Below are positions 37,378 through 51,135 of a stretch of 64,000 nucleotides of DNA, in pieces. The notes beneath the pieces are model-generated. The model saw only the letters and a program-made list of their open reading frames with translations, was not told the DNA's origin and did no database searches. The stretch comes from Dermacentor variabilis (lineage: Eukaryota > Arthropoda > Arachnida > Ixodida > Ixodidae). The stretch is from contig NC_134571.1 in assembly GCF_050947875.1 (NCBI RefSeq), forward strand, positions 229,782,024 to 229,846,023, given 5' to 3'. A program made the translations under genes and the position numbers. The first letter of the stretch is position 1; the number at the start of each line of letters is the position of its first letter.

Positions 37378-40300
37378 GTGAGTGCTCGATGTTGCTACGC
37401 GCCGAGGTTGCCAGCTCCTGAGACGCTTGCTAGACTTGGTGACAGTAGTCAGTTTTAATCCGGCAACCGTAGCAGCGTAGCAGCATGGCGTCTCGCTTGT
37501 GGTGTCGTGATGTGTGCGTACAGCCGTGTGTTTGGGCTTTATAAGTTGGTTCTTTATTCTATGTTGCGGGACTGTGTGGGTGTGGTCCATGTTGGCCGTA
37601 CAGGTGGCAGTTATGCGACCGAGGGATCATCCTGTTGAAGTTTCCGGCGGTATGCGGTTTTCAGCGGTCACGCCTGTTGCAGAAGTGTCACTCGACGAGG
37701 TTACGAGCTTGAAGCTGTGGTCAGATTCCTCGTTGGCGTTCCGTAATTCTCTTCGCACGGACGCGGTACGTTGCAAAAGCCGCTTTCGCGATCTATCGTC
37801 GCGACGATAGATCGGGTTTTTTTATTACTATAAGTACTGATCCAGCTGTAGGGCACATGTAACCGACCAACGGAAGTCTCAGGAGAGCACCTGAGATTAT
37901 AATAAAGCAGGCGGCGCAGGAACTCCAGGGCACCCAAGGGACAGTGGGGGGATCAAAGCTCGAAGCAGAACGGTACATAGGTTGGGGCCGCCGAGGCAAA
38001 TGTGTGCCAGGGAGTGTTCGCACGGACAGCTCCCTTGGCACGCGCAGCAGTGCCTCGCAAGGTCGAGATACATTAATGGCACCTGCGCCCATGATCTTTC
38101 TTTTGCCTCGGTGCAGTGAGCACGATTAACGAGAATAATATGGAGAGCATCCGGTGCAGTCGCGAATGCGTCATGGCAAATGTAGCTCGCGTCGCCTGGC
38201 GTGTGCAGTAATACCAGAGTTGGTTGTGTGAACTTTATGCATAATACGCTTTGTTACGGTACCTTAACGCAATGGGTCTAGAGGACGGTGTTGGTACATT
38301 TTTTCGTACCGCCCTAATCCTATACCCCCCACTACAATCACACACACATACCCCCCCCCTTTTCTTTATGTATACATACAATTCCTTGCCATGACGGATC
38401 ATAGCCTCCTTTACTTTTGAACAATAGAGGAGGCTATGGACGGATTGAACAGTTCAAGTTGTCAACTTGTCAATAACTGTCATAGGAATTGCTGTAATAA
38501 ACACAATTCCACGATCGGATTGTTTACTCTCATTTTTTGTTGTAACACTGAGGACTACATAGAACTTTATTTTGTATATGTGAGAGAAGCATGTGGATAT
38601 CACGAGCTTAAGCCAATGTGCGATACACAGACAAAGCAGCTGCTACAACATGAACTGCATTGAGGGCCACACAACACATACGTAATTAAAGGTGCAAAAT
38701 ATAGGAGGAAGCTTCAAAATACGTTCTGTAACACTGCAAAGTATAACATATATTGTATGTGTACAATAAATGTTCAAAAAGACAATGCATCAATGTCCCG
38801 TTTGCCTTCAAGTTTATTATCAAGTTCAAGTTTACTGAAGTTTATTATGAGCATATGTACAACAGGAATCTACTGACACACCCGCAGTCAAGGTGGCTGT
38901 TCGAGGTGTGCTGGCTGCCTCAGTGTAAGAAAAAGAAATTGGGTGAATGTCGACACCAGTGCCACTGCTTCTTGCCTCTGACCTGCACGTGCCTCCACGG
39001 CATCTTTGTGCACAAGTGTGCTGGCGTGGCGAGGCGTAGGAGTCATCCGAGAGAAAGAGTATCGTTTACATGGAAAAGTGGCTGTTCACATTGCCTGTTG
39101 CTTTCCCTCAAATGTTTCCTTGGCGACTAGGGTGACACACCCGCAGTCGAAGTGGCTATTCGAGGTGTGCTGGCCGCCTAAAAGAAAAAAATTAGATGAA
39201 TGTCGATACCAGTGCTATTGCTTCTTGCCTCTTACCTGCATTTGCCTCCACGGCCTATTGGCTTGCGGAGTAAGTATGAGGGAGCTGTTGTGGCTAGGCG
39301 TAGTCATTGTCTAAGCAAAAAGAAAAGGCCATTCAAATGGGGAATTATGGAAATAAATGCAGTTGTTATGTCTGCTTCTTGCACTCTTCTTGCCTAAAAG
39401 TTTTCAAACATAGTGTCCAGTACACACCAGCACTCTGACTGCTTCTGCTTTTTACCTGCAGGTGTTGCTGCGAGATCCTTAGTATGGCTGCGTGCAGCAT
39501 TGTAGCACTTGGTGGAGGCATTTGAAGTGGTAGCCAAAAATATAAAGAATCCTCCTTGTCTGCATGAATGCTTTCAATTTCTAAATGCAGTGGTAACTAT
39601 CACTATTAGTTCAAGGCCACCCACATCTATGCGGCAAGTGCCATAGCTCGAAACTGAATTTTTTCTTTAGTGTTTCACAAGGCGTCTGATATGTCCACAT
39701 TAGATGTGATGTGTTTGTTTTTATTTATCCCAGTGTGGAGAGAGCATCATTAAATTGTTTTTTTATTTTTGCGTGTCTTGTATTTTGGTTTATTTCTGAA
39801 TTTATCAACCAGCAGTCTCATGATGCTAAAGACTTATGTAATGGCAATCAGCTTTTGTTTTGCAGAAAAACAACGCATTTCCTGACCCATTGTTTGACAT
39901 CCTCTCACTCGCATAATTTTGCAGAGTATTCTACCTATATTGACATGCTTGACCTCCACTAAAGAGTCTTGCATTTTCAAATACGACTCTTTCCTTAAAA
40001 TCATTTGACACTTCTCGTAATTTCTGTACCTTGGGCTTCTGATACTCTGCATTCACCATTTTTGCTTGTTTCTGACTAGAAATGTCTTCTTTAATTTAGA
40101 GCTTAAACTTTACCTTTGGAACACACGGAATGGCTTGCCATTGCATATATGCATAAAAGGGAAACATGTTTCATTAAACATTTGCAAAATCCAACTGAAG
40201 ATTGATGAATGCAGCTTGAAGTCTGATATGACTGAATGAGCCATAAAAGTAACTCATTTCACTTTGTAAATTAAAACACACATTAGTGTGATGTACAAGA

Positions 40301-41705
40301 TACATTACACTAACGTGGTGGGTTCTCTTGCTTATACAGCAAAATAATCGGTTCGCGAGAAAAAACATTATCTTTGCATACCTCTTGTACACACTGATTT
40401 AAGGAAAATGAGCTGAAGCTGTCCACATGATCACTTATTTTACCTGCGAGTATACTCAACAAAAGTGTGTCCCAGCTGCTTAGTGGTATTTGAGATTATG
40501 TCAGTATTGCATATGGTGCCTGTTGTCTCAAATAATTAATTTTGAAAATGCTCGCAGGGATCTGATGTGCATATCTGCAGTTTATGGATACATGTAAAAG
40601 ACTCAGCATCAAGTGCAAGTGAACGGTCCCACAGACCCGGAGTCGATCATGCAAATAGATTCGCTGCACAAATTTGTGACCAGAAAAATATTCCACATGA
40701 AATGGCATGCAAGGAAGTGCTGAAAATATTGCACAGTTAATAAAACGCCTACGCTATTAACGGAGGTGAGGCGTGCAGACAGGACACAAGAGTAGAGTAT
40801 TTACAAGCAAACAACACGAGCGCTGCCCACCTCTCTACTCTTGTGTCCTGTCTGCACGCCTCACCTCTGTTTTGCATAATGAATCCTTACCAACTAGCTC
40901 AACTTTCTGTCGTTCTAAGTCTCGATGCACTCGATTTCGTCCGCATTAGGCACTCGCCTCTTGATTACTTCGTGGCACAGAAATACTCCGCATCAGGCTG
41001 TTTTTCTGCTGTGACCTTTGTAGAAGCATGATTGTTCAAAGTGAAACAATTAAACAGATTCTTTGAGTTGCTTGCGGCTTCGCCAGTACAATTCCGGTGC
41101 GCTGGTCCGCCTGTCCAGCAATTTCCTACTGAAGGGAAACCTGCAAATAAAAACACCGCTCCGCATGTAGAAAAATGCTCTACTGTGACGCTTCTCAAAC
41201 GATTGTGATGCACCACAAGAGCTGCCTACTCGCGTGATATTCTCAACAAGGAGATACATTCGTTTACTTACATGTTAAGTTATATGGCAGAGCACTTCGG
41301 GGCTTCGGTGGCACATAAGGCACGAGTTTGCCATTGCGTCCGATGTCGACGCGCGATCGCATGTCAAACCTAAACTGTACGAAACTACTGCGCATCCAAA
41401 AAACAGATTCGAAACCGAAATTCGCGTCATTCTTTATTGCATGAATGCGTACATCGTGATTTACATAAGTCTCGGACTTAGCGATCGCTTTCTGTAAACC
41501 GAATATCAACGTACCACCTTCATAAAGCCATCAGGTATGCGTTTTTAGATGGCAAAGCATTAGGTGACCTGTACTTGCTTTCAGCTCTTTCAATAGTAAT
41601 TGCGCTGGCCACATTGACCAGTAGCAACAGGGCGGCGCCCTAGAGGTTCCCACTTTTCCGGCCCAGCTTTTCCTCTAGAGTTCTACTAACTCTATGGCAT
41701 AGGGC

Positions 41706-42225
41706 GCTCCAGCTCCTGAGCCCACTACCCCCTTCTAGAACACCATAGTGCGACTGTTTTCACAACAAATCCGTGCAGGGGCGGAGCCGCGCCTCAATGA
41801 CGTATCGCATGAGGCCCCGAACACTCTCAAGTTCAACAAATGGCCACAGAGGGCGAAAAATCAATCGAGGCGCGTTTCAGCGTAAGCGCGCAAGTGGAGC
41901 TACTGTAATATGGTCGAATACTTTAATTTGTGCTTTCTCTGCTAGGGGCACTGAACATGCTGAACTTTTTATTTTACACAAACCATTGACATGAACAATC
42001 AACGTGTCTAAGGATATTTTTTTACCGCAGGCAAATAGGCAGTTGATTTTTTTTTAATTTGATTGTTGAAGCTGCTTTTTAGTCATAGCGTCAAGGTTTT
42101 TGTACTTGATTAACCACCGACAGCCGACAGCCTATTGGTATCGATGTGTTTCCTGGCCGTTGGCGTTCGAATACTACGGCGGTAAAACATTTTCGAAAGC
42201 ATGCTGGTTTCGTCTGCGAGTCATT
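41706..42225. other. No gene seen
   Basis: Starts with 'gcatagggcgctccagctcc' and the 'ccactacccccttctag' motif also found (inverted) at about 4264. No coding signal. Confidence 0.5.
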
Positions 42226-42699
42226 AGAGAGTTTTAGAATAGGGGCCCCAATATTTTGGGACCCCAAAGAGCTTTGCGGGCGTTAGCGTTGGGGCACGCA
42301 GGAGTGAAGAGCTTTAGAATAGGGTTTTACGTTTGCGGAGAGCGTCTTGCGCTGACAGCGCCACTACGGCGTCAAAGAAAAGCTATTAGAAATAATTAAA
42401 TAAAATATACCATTTTATGATATGAATAGTAAATTTTACTTGCGTGTATTCGCGTTTAATTACAATTTAGAGGTTATTCTTCAAGCAGCAAACAATTAGT
42501 TGTGCTTAGTTTTGAGCAACAAAACCAACTTTACGTGCCTTCACCAGCCAAGCTTAGCCGTGTTAGGCCTACGAGCCATAAAATCCACACTCGAATTCGG
42601 AATCAGCGGCGTCTAATGAATCAGTCTTCATAACACACGTTAGTTGAGAGAAAGCGATAACTTTAGTCACTTCTCCTAGCTTGGGAACTTCACGCGTTA

Positions 42700-42790
42700 C
42701 CGCGAATCGAACCCGGTTGCGTGTTTCTATTTCCTCCCAAGCCCAGCGCTCGATCGCTGCGCCGCCATGCGCCGCCCGCACGTACTACAT
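42700..42790 (-). mobile_element. tRNA-like sequence / SINE head (left arm)
   Basis: On the minus strand 'ggcgcagcgatcgagcgctg' resembles box A and 'gggttcgattcgc' box B, spaced roughly as in a tRNA. A degraded partner is at 51183-51250 (+). It could be a tRNA-derived SINE head; no intact cloverleaf was established. Confidence 0.35.
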
Positions 42791-42797
42791 CTCTAGG

Positions 42798-43990
42798 TAC
42801 TTTTTGCGTGCGTCTATTTGTCGTACAAAAATCCCTCACGTGACCTGATCCTAGGTGCCTAGGGACAGCATCGTTTAGGGATTTTTGAGAAGGCGCGATG
42901 CTGGCGCCGAGCGACGCCGTGGCGTGTTCGTCCTCGGCTTATCGTTCTCTGGACCGCGCGTTGTTCAACATTGGCTCATGTGATTGTACGTGCGTTGCTT
43001 GTGTGTTGGTTGTAGGTTCTGTGTTACTTGGCGGAAATACGTGAGTAGTGGTGGTGCGGCAGTGCGGCTTTGGCCTCGGTGAACTCTGGCAGTACAGAAT
43101 CTGCGTTGTGTGACCCGTGCTTTCTAGAGAACCCGGCGGTGGTGACGATTGAAATATCGAACTGGCCTAGCGCCTCGGCAGCGAAGTTCAGCGAACCACG
43201 ATGTGGCGTCGCCGTGTCCGACTTTGCGTAACGGACATCGAGAGATGTGCTGCTCGCTGCAAGTCATGTAAATGCAACTGCGTCGACAGCCCACTGTTCA
43301 GCGCTGAATGTGTGTTTGGTGTGCTGTGCTTGAAACGAGTGGTGCAGCCGTGCAGCGGGGGTGGCTGAGGAGCAGAGTGGCTTAGGGGCTTCGTTTGCGC
43401 GTTCACAGACATGTGCTTACGTCTTGGTATCATTAGCGGCTGTCGCGAGACTGTGGTGTGCTAGCTCCTTGCCTAGTATAAGGTTTACGACGCTAACACA
43501 CAGCATGTTCACGTTTTTCCGCGCTAATGTCATTTGCATGACGGCCGAGTTGAAAACGAGACATATAGTGTTCTTTGCGTTTGTGTGTTGTAAATTACTT
43601 TCTATTGTGGAAGTTCTGGGAGTCTTATTACGCAAGGAGTGCGAACGTAAACATAAACACATATTTGTGATGAAATTTTGAATTACCCATAATACCTTTT
43701 ACGACTGATAAGTGGCCTACATCGCCTGTGTGAACCAGCTACCGTATGTTGCGACGCTCTTTCGTGTGGTAGAATGATGCATGGTGCGCGTTTATTTCTG
43801 TACTGCTGTAAAAACCATTTGTTTATTCACTCAATACAAATGTACGGCTTATTCGCCGCAGTACATTTTAGTTACGCGGTGAAGCATACTATAAGTGGGA
43901 GGGAGCCGCTGTCAGCCAGCATAGTATGTCCACTTAGGCGATCTGAGAGGCGGCGGGCGCGCGAGTGTATAATTAAAGAACTCTTATTAT
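42798..43990 (+). repeat. Inner inverted arm, left, CpG-rich and promoter-like
   Basis: CpG-rich from about 42890 to 43360, with a donor-like 'atacgtgagt' at about 43037. It includes a 57-codon Cys-rich frame starting at 43201 (MWRRRVRLCVTDIERC) that is too short and featureless to call a gene. Its mirror copy is 48320-49512. Confidence 0.75.
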
Positions 43991-45900
43991 GTCCAGTGAC
44001 AGTGGAGATCATTAACTGTAGCACCAAAGTAGTGGACCATTACCAGAAAGGCATGTAGTATGCCCATCTCAATTCTTGTGCTTATGCCAGTCTTCATTTT
44101 TACAGCAATAGCTGCTATGGGCGAACTCCCCGGGTTGTTCTGATGTTACTGGTGTTGTCACTGGAATTCCCGAATTTCTTGCTAGAATATTGCAAATAAA
44201 GTTCTCATTGTGCTGCGAGGATTCAAACATATGATTAAAAGAGTAGCAGTCCACAATTCTACATTTCAGCCACTCTGCTGAAGATTCAGTCGCGGTGAAT
44301 ACTGATCCCGGAGAGCATGATCTAGCCAACAGGTGCCATGATTGGCTAACACCTGCTCAATGTCTGCGGACTGTATATAGAGCTGGCATCCACACCTTCA
44401 AGCTCTTGCACATCACCTTCCCACTTGTGAAGGCAGTCCTATGTTAAATTTTCTTCTTGTAATGACAATGATTGGGTGCACCTGCTTCATTAATCTTCTT
44501 CTAGTGCTTGGCTTCTCAGATTTACTGGATAGAGCTGTTGGTGTCTTGTTTTCCTCAAGCAAAGCGCAAGACCTAGCAATGGCTAGCCCAAATATAGATT
44601 TGAGAAAACCAAAACGAATTCACCAGTAAGAAGCTGAAGGGTTGTTTTGGTGTAGATCAGTGGCTAAGTCCGGATATGAAAGAGGAGGAAGAAAAGCCTA
44701 GTCTTTCCACGTTAACACTGTGAGGCACAACTCCCACAAATAAATACGACTCTTATTTTACTTTTTTAAGGATATTACCGACTTGCATTGGCAAGTGTTC
44801 ACTTCAACAAACACTGCATGAAGTGATCCTCCTGTGCATATTTCACCAGCTACTGCATCATTGTTTCCCATTATGAGTGAAACTGCAATTTTCTTTATGC
44901 TACAAGTTGCCCAAATTTGTGTTTTGCAGTAGGATGTTAGCAGTGCTATTAAGGCACTTAAAACTCATGAATTGTAGTAGAGAGAAAAAAAAGTAAGAAA
45001 GCAGTGGCTTTTTGTGCGTAGACTATGCATACACCTGGTGCTCTTATGGTCATTTTTTCCCTATCCGCTAAACCATCCTAAACAAGAAAAGTTTATACAC
45101 AATTAGTTTATACACAGACCACAACTAAACCACAGGTATCGTTGGTAAGCAAAGTATACTTGTTCGGTGATATTTTCTGCAGCCCTGCTATTGGGCTTTC
45201 CTTCCTTCCTTTTCAGCTGTGCAGGTTCATTAAGAAGTGATGATACAGTTTGACAATTTTAATCGTTGGAAGACTTAGCGAAACCTTTTTCGGGTTGCTT
45301 TTTCTTGGTTTCAGACTCTGCACATTGCATTTTAAGGCGTGTTTTCTGTGTTTGTTGCTTTTTCTTTATGGGTAGGGCATGTCAACATTTTTTACACCAT
45401 TTCAAGTATGTTGTGCCATAGACTGTTCTTAGACGGAGTCTCGCCCTTTCATTCTGTACAATTTGATGTCGGTTTTTTGTGTCCAAGGCCGTTTTACAGC
45501 GCGATTGTAGCATTTTGCCAAGTTTTGCCTCTGTCACCCAAGCTTGAAAGATTGCTACCCACTGCTGGTGGCATGACACATGTGACATTTCTTTTTCAAT
45601 AAAAGGAAGTCTGTCACTTATTCTGTGCACTGGTTGTCTTTTGTCTCTTTGAATTGCAACTTGTTACCTATATTTGCTCTTTTGTTGCATTTCAGATTAG
45701 GAATGGCTATCATAATTGACATTTAACCATACTGCACACAATGTGGTTGATATGTAATTGCAATATATGGCCACCATAAATAAATAAAAGTTAATAATTC
45801 AAGAATAGTGCCTTTGCATGGTGGTGCAGCCATGAATTGTGGCTATAAGGTACCAGCGCTGCAGATAGCACTGCTTGTGCAGAATATGGTTCAACTCTAC
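43991..45900. other. Spacer between inner arms, left part: no gene seen
   Basis: AT-rich. A minus-strand frame at 44329-44069 (WLKCRIVDCYSFNHMFESSQ) might be a decayed exon, but I recognise no family. Confidence 0.45.
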
Positions 45901-45904
45901 TACT

Positions 45905-46285
45905 TTCAAACATCATTGTTTTTATCTGCATTTGTATAGCTCCAGTTTCTACGAACAACACACATCTGGTGGAAGAGTGGCTTGCACCTGCAGTTGGGCC
46001 CAATGAATAGCCAAATTTCTGCCCGTTTTCATGTTACTAGTAAAGGCAGTCGTTTTTATAGTAGCCTGTTTGCCCAGTGTAGAAGCCGCTGCAGGGTGTC
46101 GGGATCTCGTACACATCTTCAGCTTTGCAGGGGACACAGCATCTGGCACATAGTTTGTCACAGGCCATGTATTCGGGGCAAGTTGAGTTCATTCACTAGC
46201 AAAGGGAGAACCAAGCTTGTTGGATATGAAGTAAACCGCCTGTATACTCAGTGGCCTTTTTCATTTCGTGTGACATGTGGTTATA
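45905..46285 (-). pseudogene. Decayed GIY-YIG endonuclease, Penelope-like element fragment
   Basis: On the minus strand the pieces read, with frame changes: HEMKKATEYTGGLLH; then VYEIPTPCSGFYTGQTGYYKND (the region of the IP-x-C-x3-YIGQTGR core of Penelope-type GIY-YIG domains); then CRCKPLFHQMCVVRR, matching the H-x-C-x-C-x-P-x-F block that follows. At least two frameshifts and several stops separate them. GIY-YIG domains make the nick used for target-primed reverse transcription in Penelope-like elements. The reverse transcriptase part is not recognisable nearby. Confidence 0.55.
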
Positions 46286-48319
46286 GCGACCCTTGTTTTA
46301 AGCACTTCTTGTCCAGCAGCGGTCGTTTGCTTTTGAAACACTCAGGATAGCTTTCAGCAAGCTGGACAGGAATAACACTGAAAAACCAGTAGATGTTAAT
46401 TCTCGCACTTATCATGCGAAGCTTCGTACAGTATGATGAGGGCGTAAATAAATGAGGGTGTTCCTCAAGGCCTTGTAGCACATGTCACGAGTTTGGAGCA
46501 ACATGATGTATAGCACTTTTTTGATTGCATGCTATAGGTTTAGCAGGTGTGGCCATGGTTGAAGTGCAGTGCAAGGTCAAGAAAACATATCTATGAGCAG
46601 CACCCTGGTAAAGGAGACTCTGGGAAAACTAGTGGGAAGCCAGTTGAACATCTGGTTGACCCACTTGCTGGCTCCATCAGGCAAAGTATGATAAAGAGAA
46701 GGAAGTCATCAACACATCAGAAGGTTTTTACATATAAACACTGTGCTAAGGTCATAACATGCCAACAAGTCTTAGTGCGCAGGCTATGCACAACCAACTA
46801 CATATGGCTTCTGTTCGGACATTGCTCATTGTAACTAACAAGGATGGAGTGGACAAAAAAAGAACAGCAGCTCCATTAATTTGGTTTCACTGGTATCAAC
46901 AGTGTTTTGTAAGTGTACATCGCCATACTCCCCAATGCCTTCTTGGGTGACATCAGCAAGGACCAGCTTGAGGCAAGGGGTAATAGACGTCTTTACAAGC
47001 TAAAAATGCATGCATGCATGGAAAGCGCATTGTGTCCAAAAAGTAGGCACTTCACAAGGGCACTGGAGAAGGAACAGGTTATTAACAGTGGGCAAAGACA
47101 AGCTACTAAACACCCAACACTGTTGCCATGTAACGACCTCTGAAACAATCCCTCTTAATGAGGAAATCATCTTTGTGTATCCATAAAGAGGGCAGATGGG
47201 CAAAGCCCCTTCAGTAATGCTGCCAGCTTCAAAAGCACATTTTGCACATCTTGAATGCTTCCTTCTTAAGACTTTGCTGGGTGCAAGCATTCTACTGTCC
47301 AAAAGCTGTCACTGAGAGCACTGTTGGTTTCGTGGCAATAAAGTTCAGAAGCAATTGCAACAAACCTCCCTTCCTAGTTGGCCTGGATGCTCACCGTGCT
47401 TATGAAGCAGCACCATGATGCAAGCAAGGTGAACTGATGCCTCCAAGCCCTTGTTCATTTATCACACTGTTCTGTTAGTAACAACCACGAGACTTGAAAC
47501 CAACAAGCTCAAGTTCTCCACTCGCATGGTTACTGCGGAGGAGCCATAAAAAGCACAAAAACAGAAAACTCAAGGGAAAGGATAAAGCACCATTTAACAC
47601 TTAGTATTGCTACAGCCCACGCCCTTCTTTTATTTTGTCTGGTCGTGCTACATCTTTTTACTATAGATAGGCATGTACTTAGGTGATGTTCCCAATCAGT
47701 GTCCAATTTTTATATACACTATGTGCTGGTTCAAAGAGGTTTGAAACACTGCAATGGAAGCTTCAAGTAGAAAAGGTGCCAGGAAGAAAAAAGAAAGCTG
47801 TGCTGCAACCATCTCGGCAACATGTTGTCCCTTTAATAAAAATTGTGCTTCCATATTAACTTGAGCCCTCCAGTTTAAAGTACCAGTGCACTTATGAACA
47901 ATGAATCAATTCTCAAAGAGCATGTGCAGTCCAGCCAAAAGCAGGGGCAAGAATGCGCATTGCGCTCCTCCTATATTGAAGGTGAATAACACGTACCATA
48001 ATGGCGAATGTGCTTTAGTAAGCTTCCCTGCAATATGAATTTGTAATGTACAAAGAATTTTCAATGAAGCTTACCACGAGCACAGATGCACTTGCAAATT
48101 ATATCACAATTGAAGATAATGAGCAAACCTATGTGCCCTTTCCACTCTTAGTATGCTTTACTGCACGATGCTTATTTACACCCCTGTATTGCGGTGTAGC
48201 AAGCTACAATAGAAACTTTGCATAATTGGGCTTTTTAGGATTATCTTTCTCACAATACACTAATTTTTCGCGGTGAAGCCTAAGCAATGTACTGCGGTGA
48301 AGCATACTAAAAGTGAAAA
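46286..48319. other. Spacer between inner arms, right part: no gene seen
   Basis: Short frames only. The plus frame 46547-46834 contains HPGKGDSGKTSGKPVEHL but has no family signal. Confidence 0.45.
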
Positions 48320-49512
48320 GGGGCAAGAGTTCTTTAATCATACACTCGCGAACCCTCCGCCTCTCAGGTCGCCTAAGTGGACATACTATGCTGGCTGATA
48401 GCGGCCCCCTCCTACTTTTAGTATGCTTCACCGCGTAACTAAAATGTACTGCGGCGAAGAAGCCGTACATTTGTATTGAGTGAATAAACAAATGGTTTTT
48501 ACAACAGTACAGAAATAAACGCGCACCATGCATCAGTCTACCACACGGAAGAGCGTCGCAACATACGGTAGCTGATTCACACAGACCGTGTAGCCCACTT
48601 ATCAGTCGTAAAGGGTATTATGGGTAATTCAAGATTTCAGACACACGTGTTTATGTTTACGTTCGCACTCCTTGCGTAATAAAACTCCCAGAACTTCCAC
48701 AATAGAAAGTAATTTACAACACACAAATGCAAAGAACACAAACATATGTCCCGTTTTCAACTCGGCCGTCATGCAAATGACATATAGCGCGGAAAAACGT
48801 GAACATGCTGTGTGTTAGCGTCGTAAACATTATACTAGGCAAGGAGCTAGCACACCACAGTCTCGCGACAGCCGCTAATGATACCAAGACGTAAGCACAT
48901 GTCTGTGAACGCGCAAACGGAGCCCCTAAGCCACTCTGCTCCTCAACCACCCCCGCTGCACGGCTGCACCACTCGTTTCAAGCACAGCACACCAAACACA
49001 CATTCAGCGCTGAACAGTGGGCTGTCGACGCAGTTGCATTTACATGACTTGCAGCGAGCAGCACATCCCTCGATGTCCGTTACGCAAAGTCGGACACGGC
49101 GACGCCACATCGTGGTTCGCTGAACTTCGCTGCCGAGGCGCTAGGCCAGTTCGATATTTCAATCGTCACCACCGCCGGGTTCTCTAGAAAGCACGGGTCA
49201 CACAACGCAGATTCTGTACTGCCAGAGTTCACCGAGGCCAAAGCCGCACTGCCGCACCACCACTACTCACGTATTTCCGCCAAGTAACACAGAACCTACA
49301 ACCAACACACAAGCAACGCACGTACAATCACATGAGCCAATGTTGAACAACGCGCGGTCCAGAGAACGATAAGCCGAGGACGAACACGCCACGGCGTCGC
49401 TCGGCGCCAGCATCGCGCCTTCTCAAAAATCCCTAAACGATGCTGTCCCTAGGCACCTAGGATCAGGTCACGTGAGAGATTTTTGTACGACAATTAGACG
49501 CACGCGTACTTT
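48320..49512 (-). repeat. Inner inverted arm, right
   Basis: Mirror of 42798-43990, with scattered substitutions. The segment 49400-49460 ('gctcggcgccagcatcgcgc', 'ccctaggcacctagg') is also found at 2781-2841, next to the Harbinger insertion. Confidence 0.85.
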
Positions 49513-51135
49513 TTCGCCGAAGCGCCATGGTACGCGCCCTAGATTGTATTGGGTTTTGCGTCCCTGGCTGTGCCAGGGCGCGCAGTGTGTTCGGCCCAGC
49601 CCGCATTCGCAGAGTTTAGGCGGCGTAGGTAAATTTTAATTCTGAATGCTTAAGCAATTGTGTGCTTACCCAAAGAGAAAACCGTCCCTTCGTCCGTCCC
49701 GTAATAAGACGACCGCTTTCGATATAGCGCCCGCAGTAGCGAACGAATTTGCCTTTGCGCTGCCTTCCGCTTCAACGGAAATGAAGCGGCGAAAACACAG
49801 GGCTGGCGTTGCTCTCAGTTAACGCCTCATTCTGCAACTTTCGCATATCGCTTTGAAGTTAAGCGGACCCGCGTCTCTTCAAGACTATGTAAGCGGCAAG
49901 AACACAGCGCGCGAAGCTATGAGCTGTTGGCACTGTTTTGTGGGTATTGCAGATCGCTTTCAAGCTGCGTCCCACGCGGCATTGACGTAAGCCGCCGCCT
50001 GAGTACGTTCATGGCTCAATAATAAAGAATTTTAGGGCGTCCAGTATTCCGTCAAGCGCGGGCGGTTTGCCAGGTGAACGGGGGCGTAAACGTCAGCAGG
50101 CCAGATTGGTGGCGCCAGCTGTTGGCGCAAAGCTCAACCACACAAACACGGAGTCAATTGCTATATTCTGCTTATCTGCTGGTGTAAATTTTGCACAGCA
50201 GCGTAATCGTGTGGACAATTATGCCGCTGCCAAAAATTTGCACCGGCACCGAAGCAGAATATGGTAGCTTACTGCAATTTTAGCTCTGTGTTTGTCTGGT
50301 TGAGCTCTACGTCACCAAGGCGGCTGCATCGCGCCGGCCGCTCACGTTGCTCCCGCCCATCCGGCAATCCGCCCAAACCACCCTGTTGTCACCAATCCAA
50401 TGGTGTCACGCGGATGAATAATCCGCTGAAGAGCGATAACGGCTTATAAAATGATCGGAACGGTCATCAGCGCACCTCGGGCCTCCACCTGCAGTACTTT
50501 AATTGCTTGCGTCATCAATGCTCCTTGCGCCGCTGTCGGCACTAGTTCGTGTCGCCACTGAGCTGTCGTTAGTAATGGCCTAATCAAGTTACATAACATT
50601 GGTAATGACACCGGGCTGCGCGGAGGTGAGCTAGTGGCACAATGCTTACGCATAGTCTCGCATAGTCTTACGCATAATCTCGCAGAAACTCCTCTGGGAG
50701 TTTCTGCGAGATTTTTTTTGTTGTTGTTCCTGGTCGTTTAATATGCGTCGTGTATGGCGCCAGCGCACTGCTATTGTTTCTGCTGGAAGAGAGATAGTGA
50801 TGTCAATAAGGAAGATTGAGCGCAGCGATGATGTGGCTCGTGGTGCGAGAAACCCTCCATGCCCCACGATTATCCCAGCTTTTGTAGATCGAAGCGCCTC
50901 GCACACCACGACCAACTTCTTATCACATCCCTTTATCCCCTTATCCAAACTGAAAAATTTCGTCCAGTGTTGCGTCAGCGTCCGCACACAACTCTTATTT
51001 CGAAGCAGCCTATAGGCGGCTTGTTTTGAAACACCTATTTTCTCTTAGCGACAGCTGGGTGAGCAGATTGTGCGCCCAGGCACAACATCTCCCTAGGCCC
51101 ACCTACAAGTACCTACAAGGATCTAGGGCGCTCGC
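49513..51135. mobile_element. Insertion of about 1.6 kb in the right inner arm, containing two hairpins
   Basis: This stretch has no counterpart in the left arm. It contains an imperfect foldback at about 50130-50314 ('gctcaaccacacaaacac' pairing with 'gtgtttgtctggttgagc') and a 17-bp perfect stem at 50676-50713 followed by a T run. A minus-strand frame of 113 codons (50987-50646) has no recognised domain. Termini and target duplication were not found. Confidence 0.5.
50676..50713. repeat. 17-bp-stem hairpin followed by T run
   Basis: 'aatctcgcagaaactcc' pairs with 'ggagtttctgcgagatt' over a 4-base loop; 'ttttttt' follows. Confidence 0.8.

Larger units (their letters stand above)
35113..41705 (-). 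repeat. Right arm of large inverted repeat (interrupted by a LINE)
   Basis: Reverse complement of 7285-11668. The sequence 'cgcaagagcgccgccatg' (35113-35130) resumes after the LINE as 'ttgctacgcgccgagg' (37394 on); in the left arm these are contiguous as 'cgcgtagcaacatggcggcgctcttgcg'-type sequence near 11640-11668. That gives the pre-insertion state of the LINE target. Counterparts of the hairpins, tandem units and palindrome are at 40762-40886, 38405-38441, about 38875-39180 and 37789-37814. Confidence 0.9.

Noticed and set aside
42700..42790. Functional tRNA gene
   Set aside because: Only box A/B-like strings are present; I could not establish acceptor and anticodon stems, so it is listed as a SINE head only.
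43201..43371. 57-codon cysteine-rich frame in the inner arm as a small secreted protein
   Set aside because: No signal peptide, irregular cysteine spacing, CpG-rich promoter-like sequence, and no support beyond openness.
50646..50987. 113-codon minus-strand frame
   Set aside because: No recognisable domain, and it starts inside a hairpin-bearing insertion.
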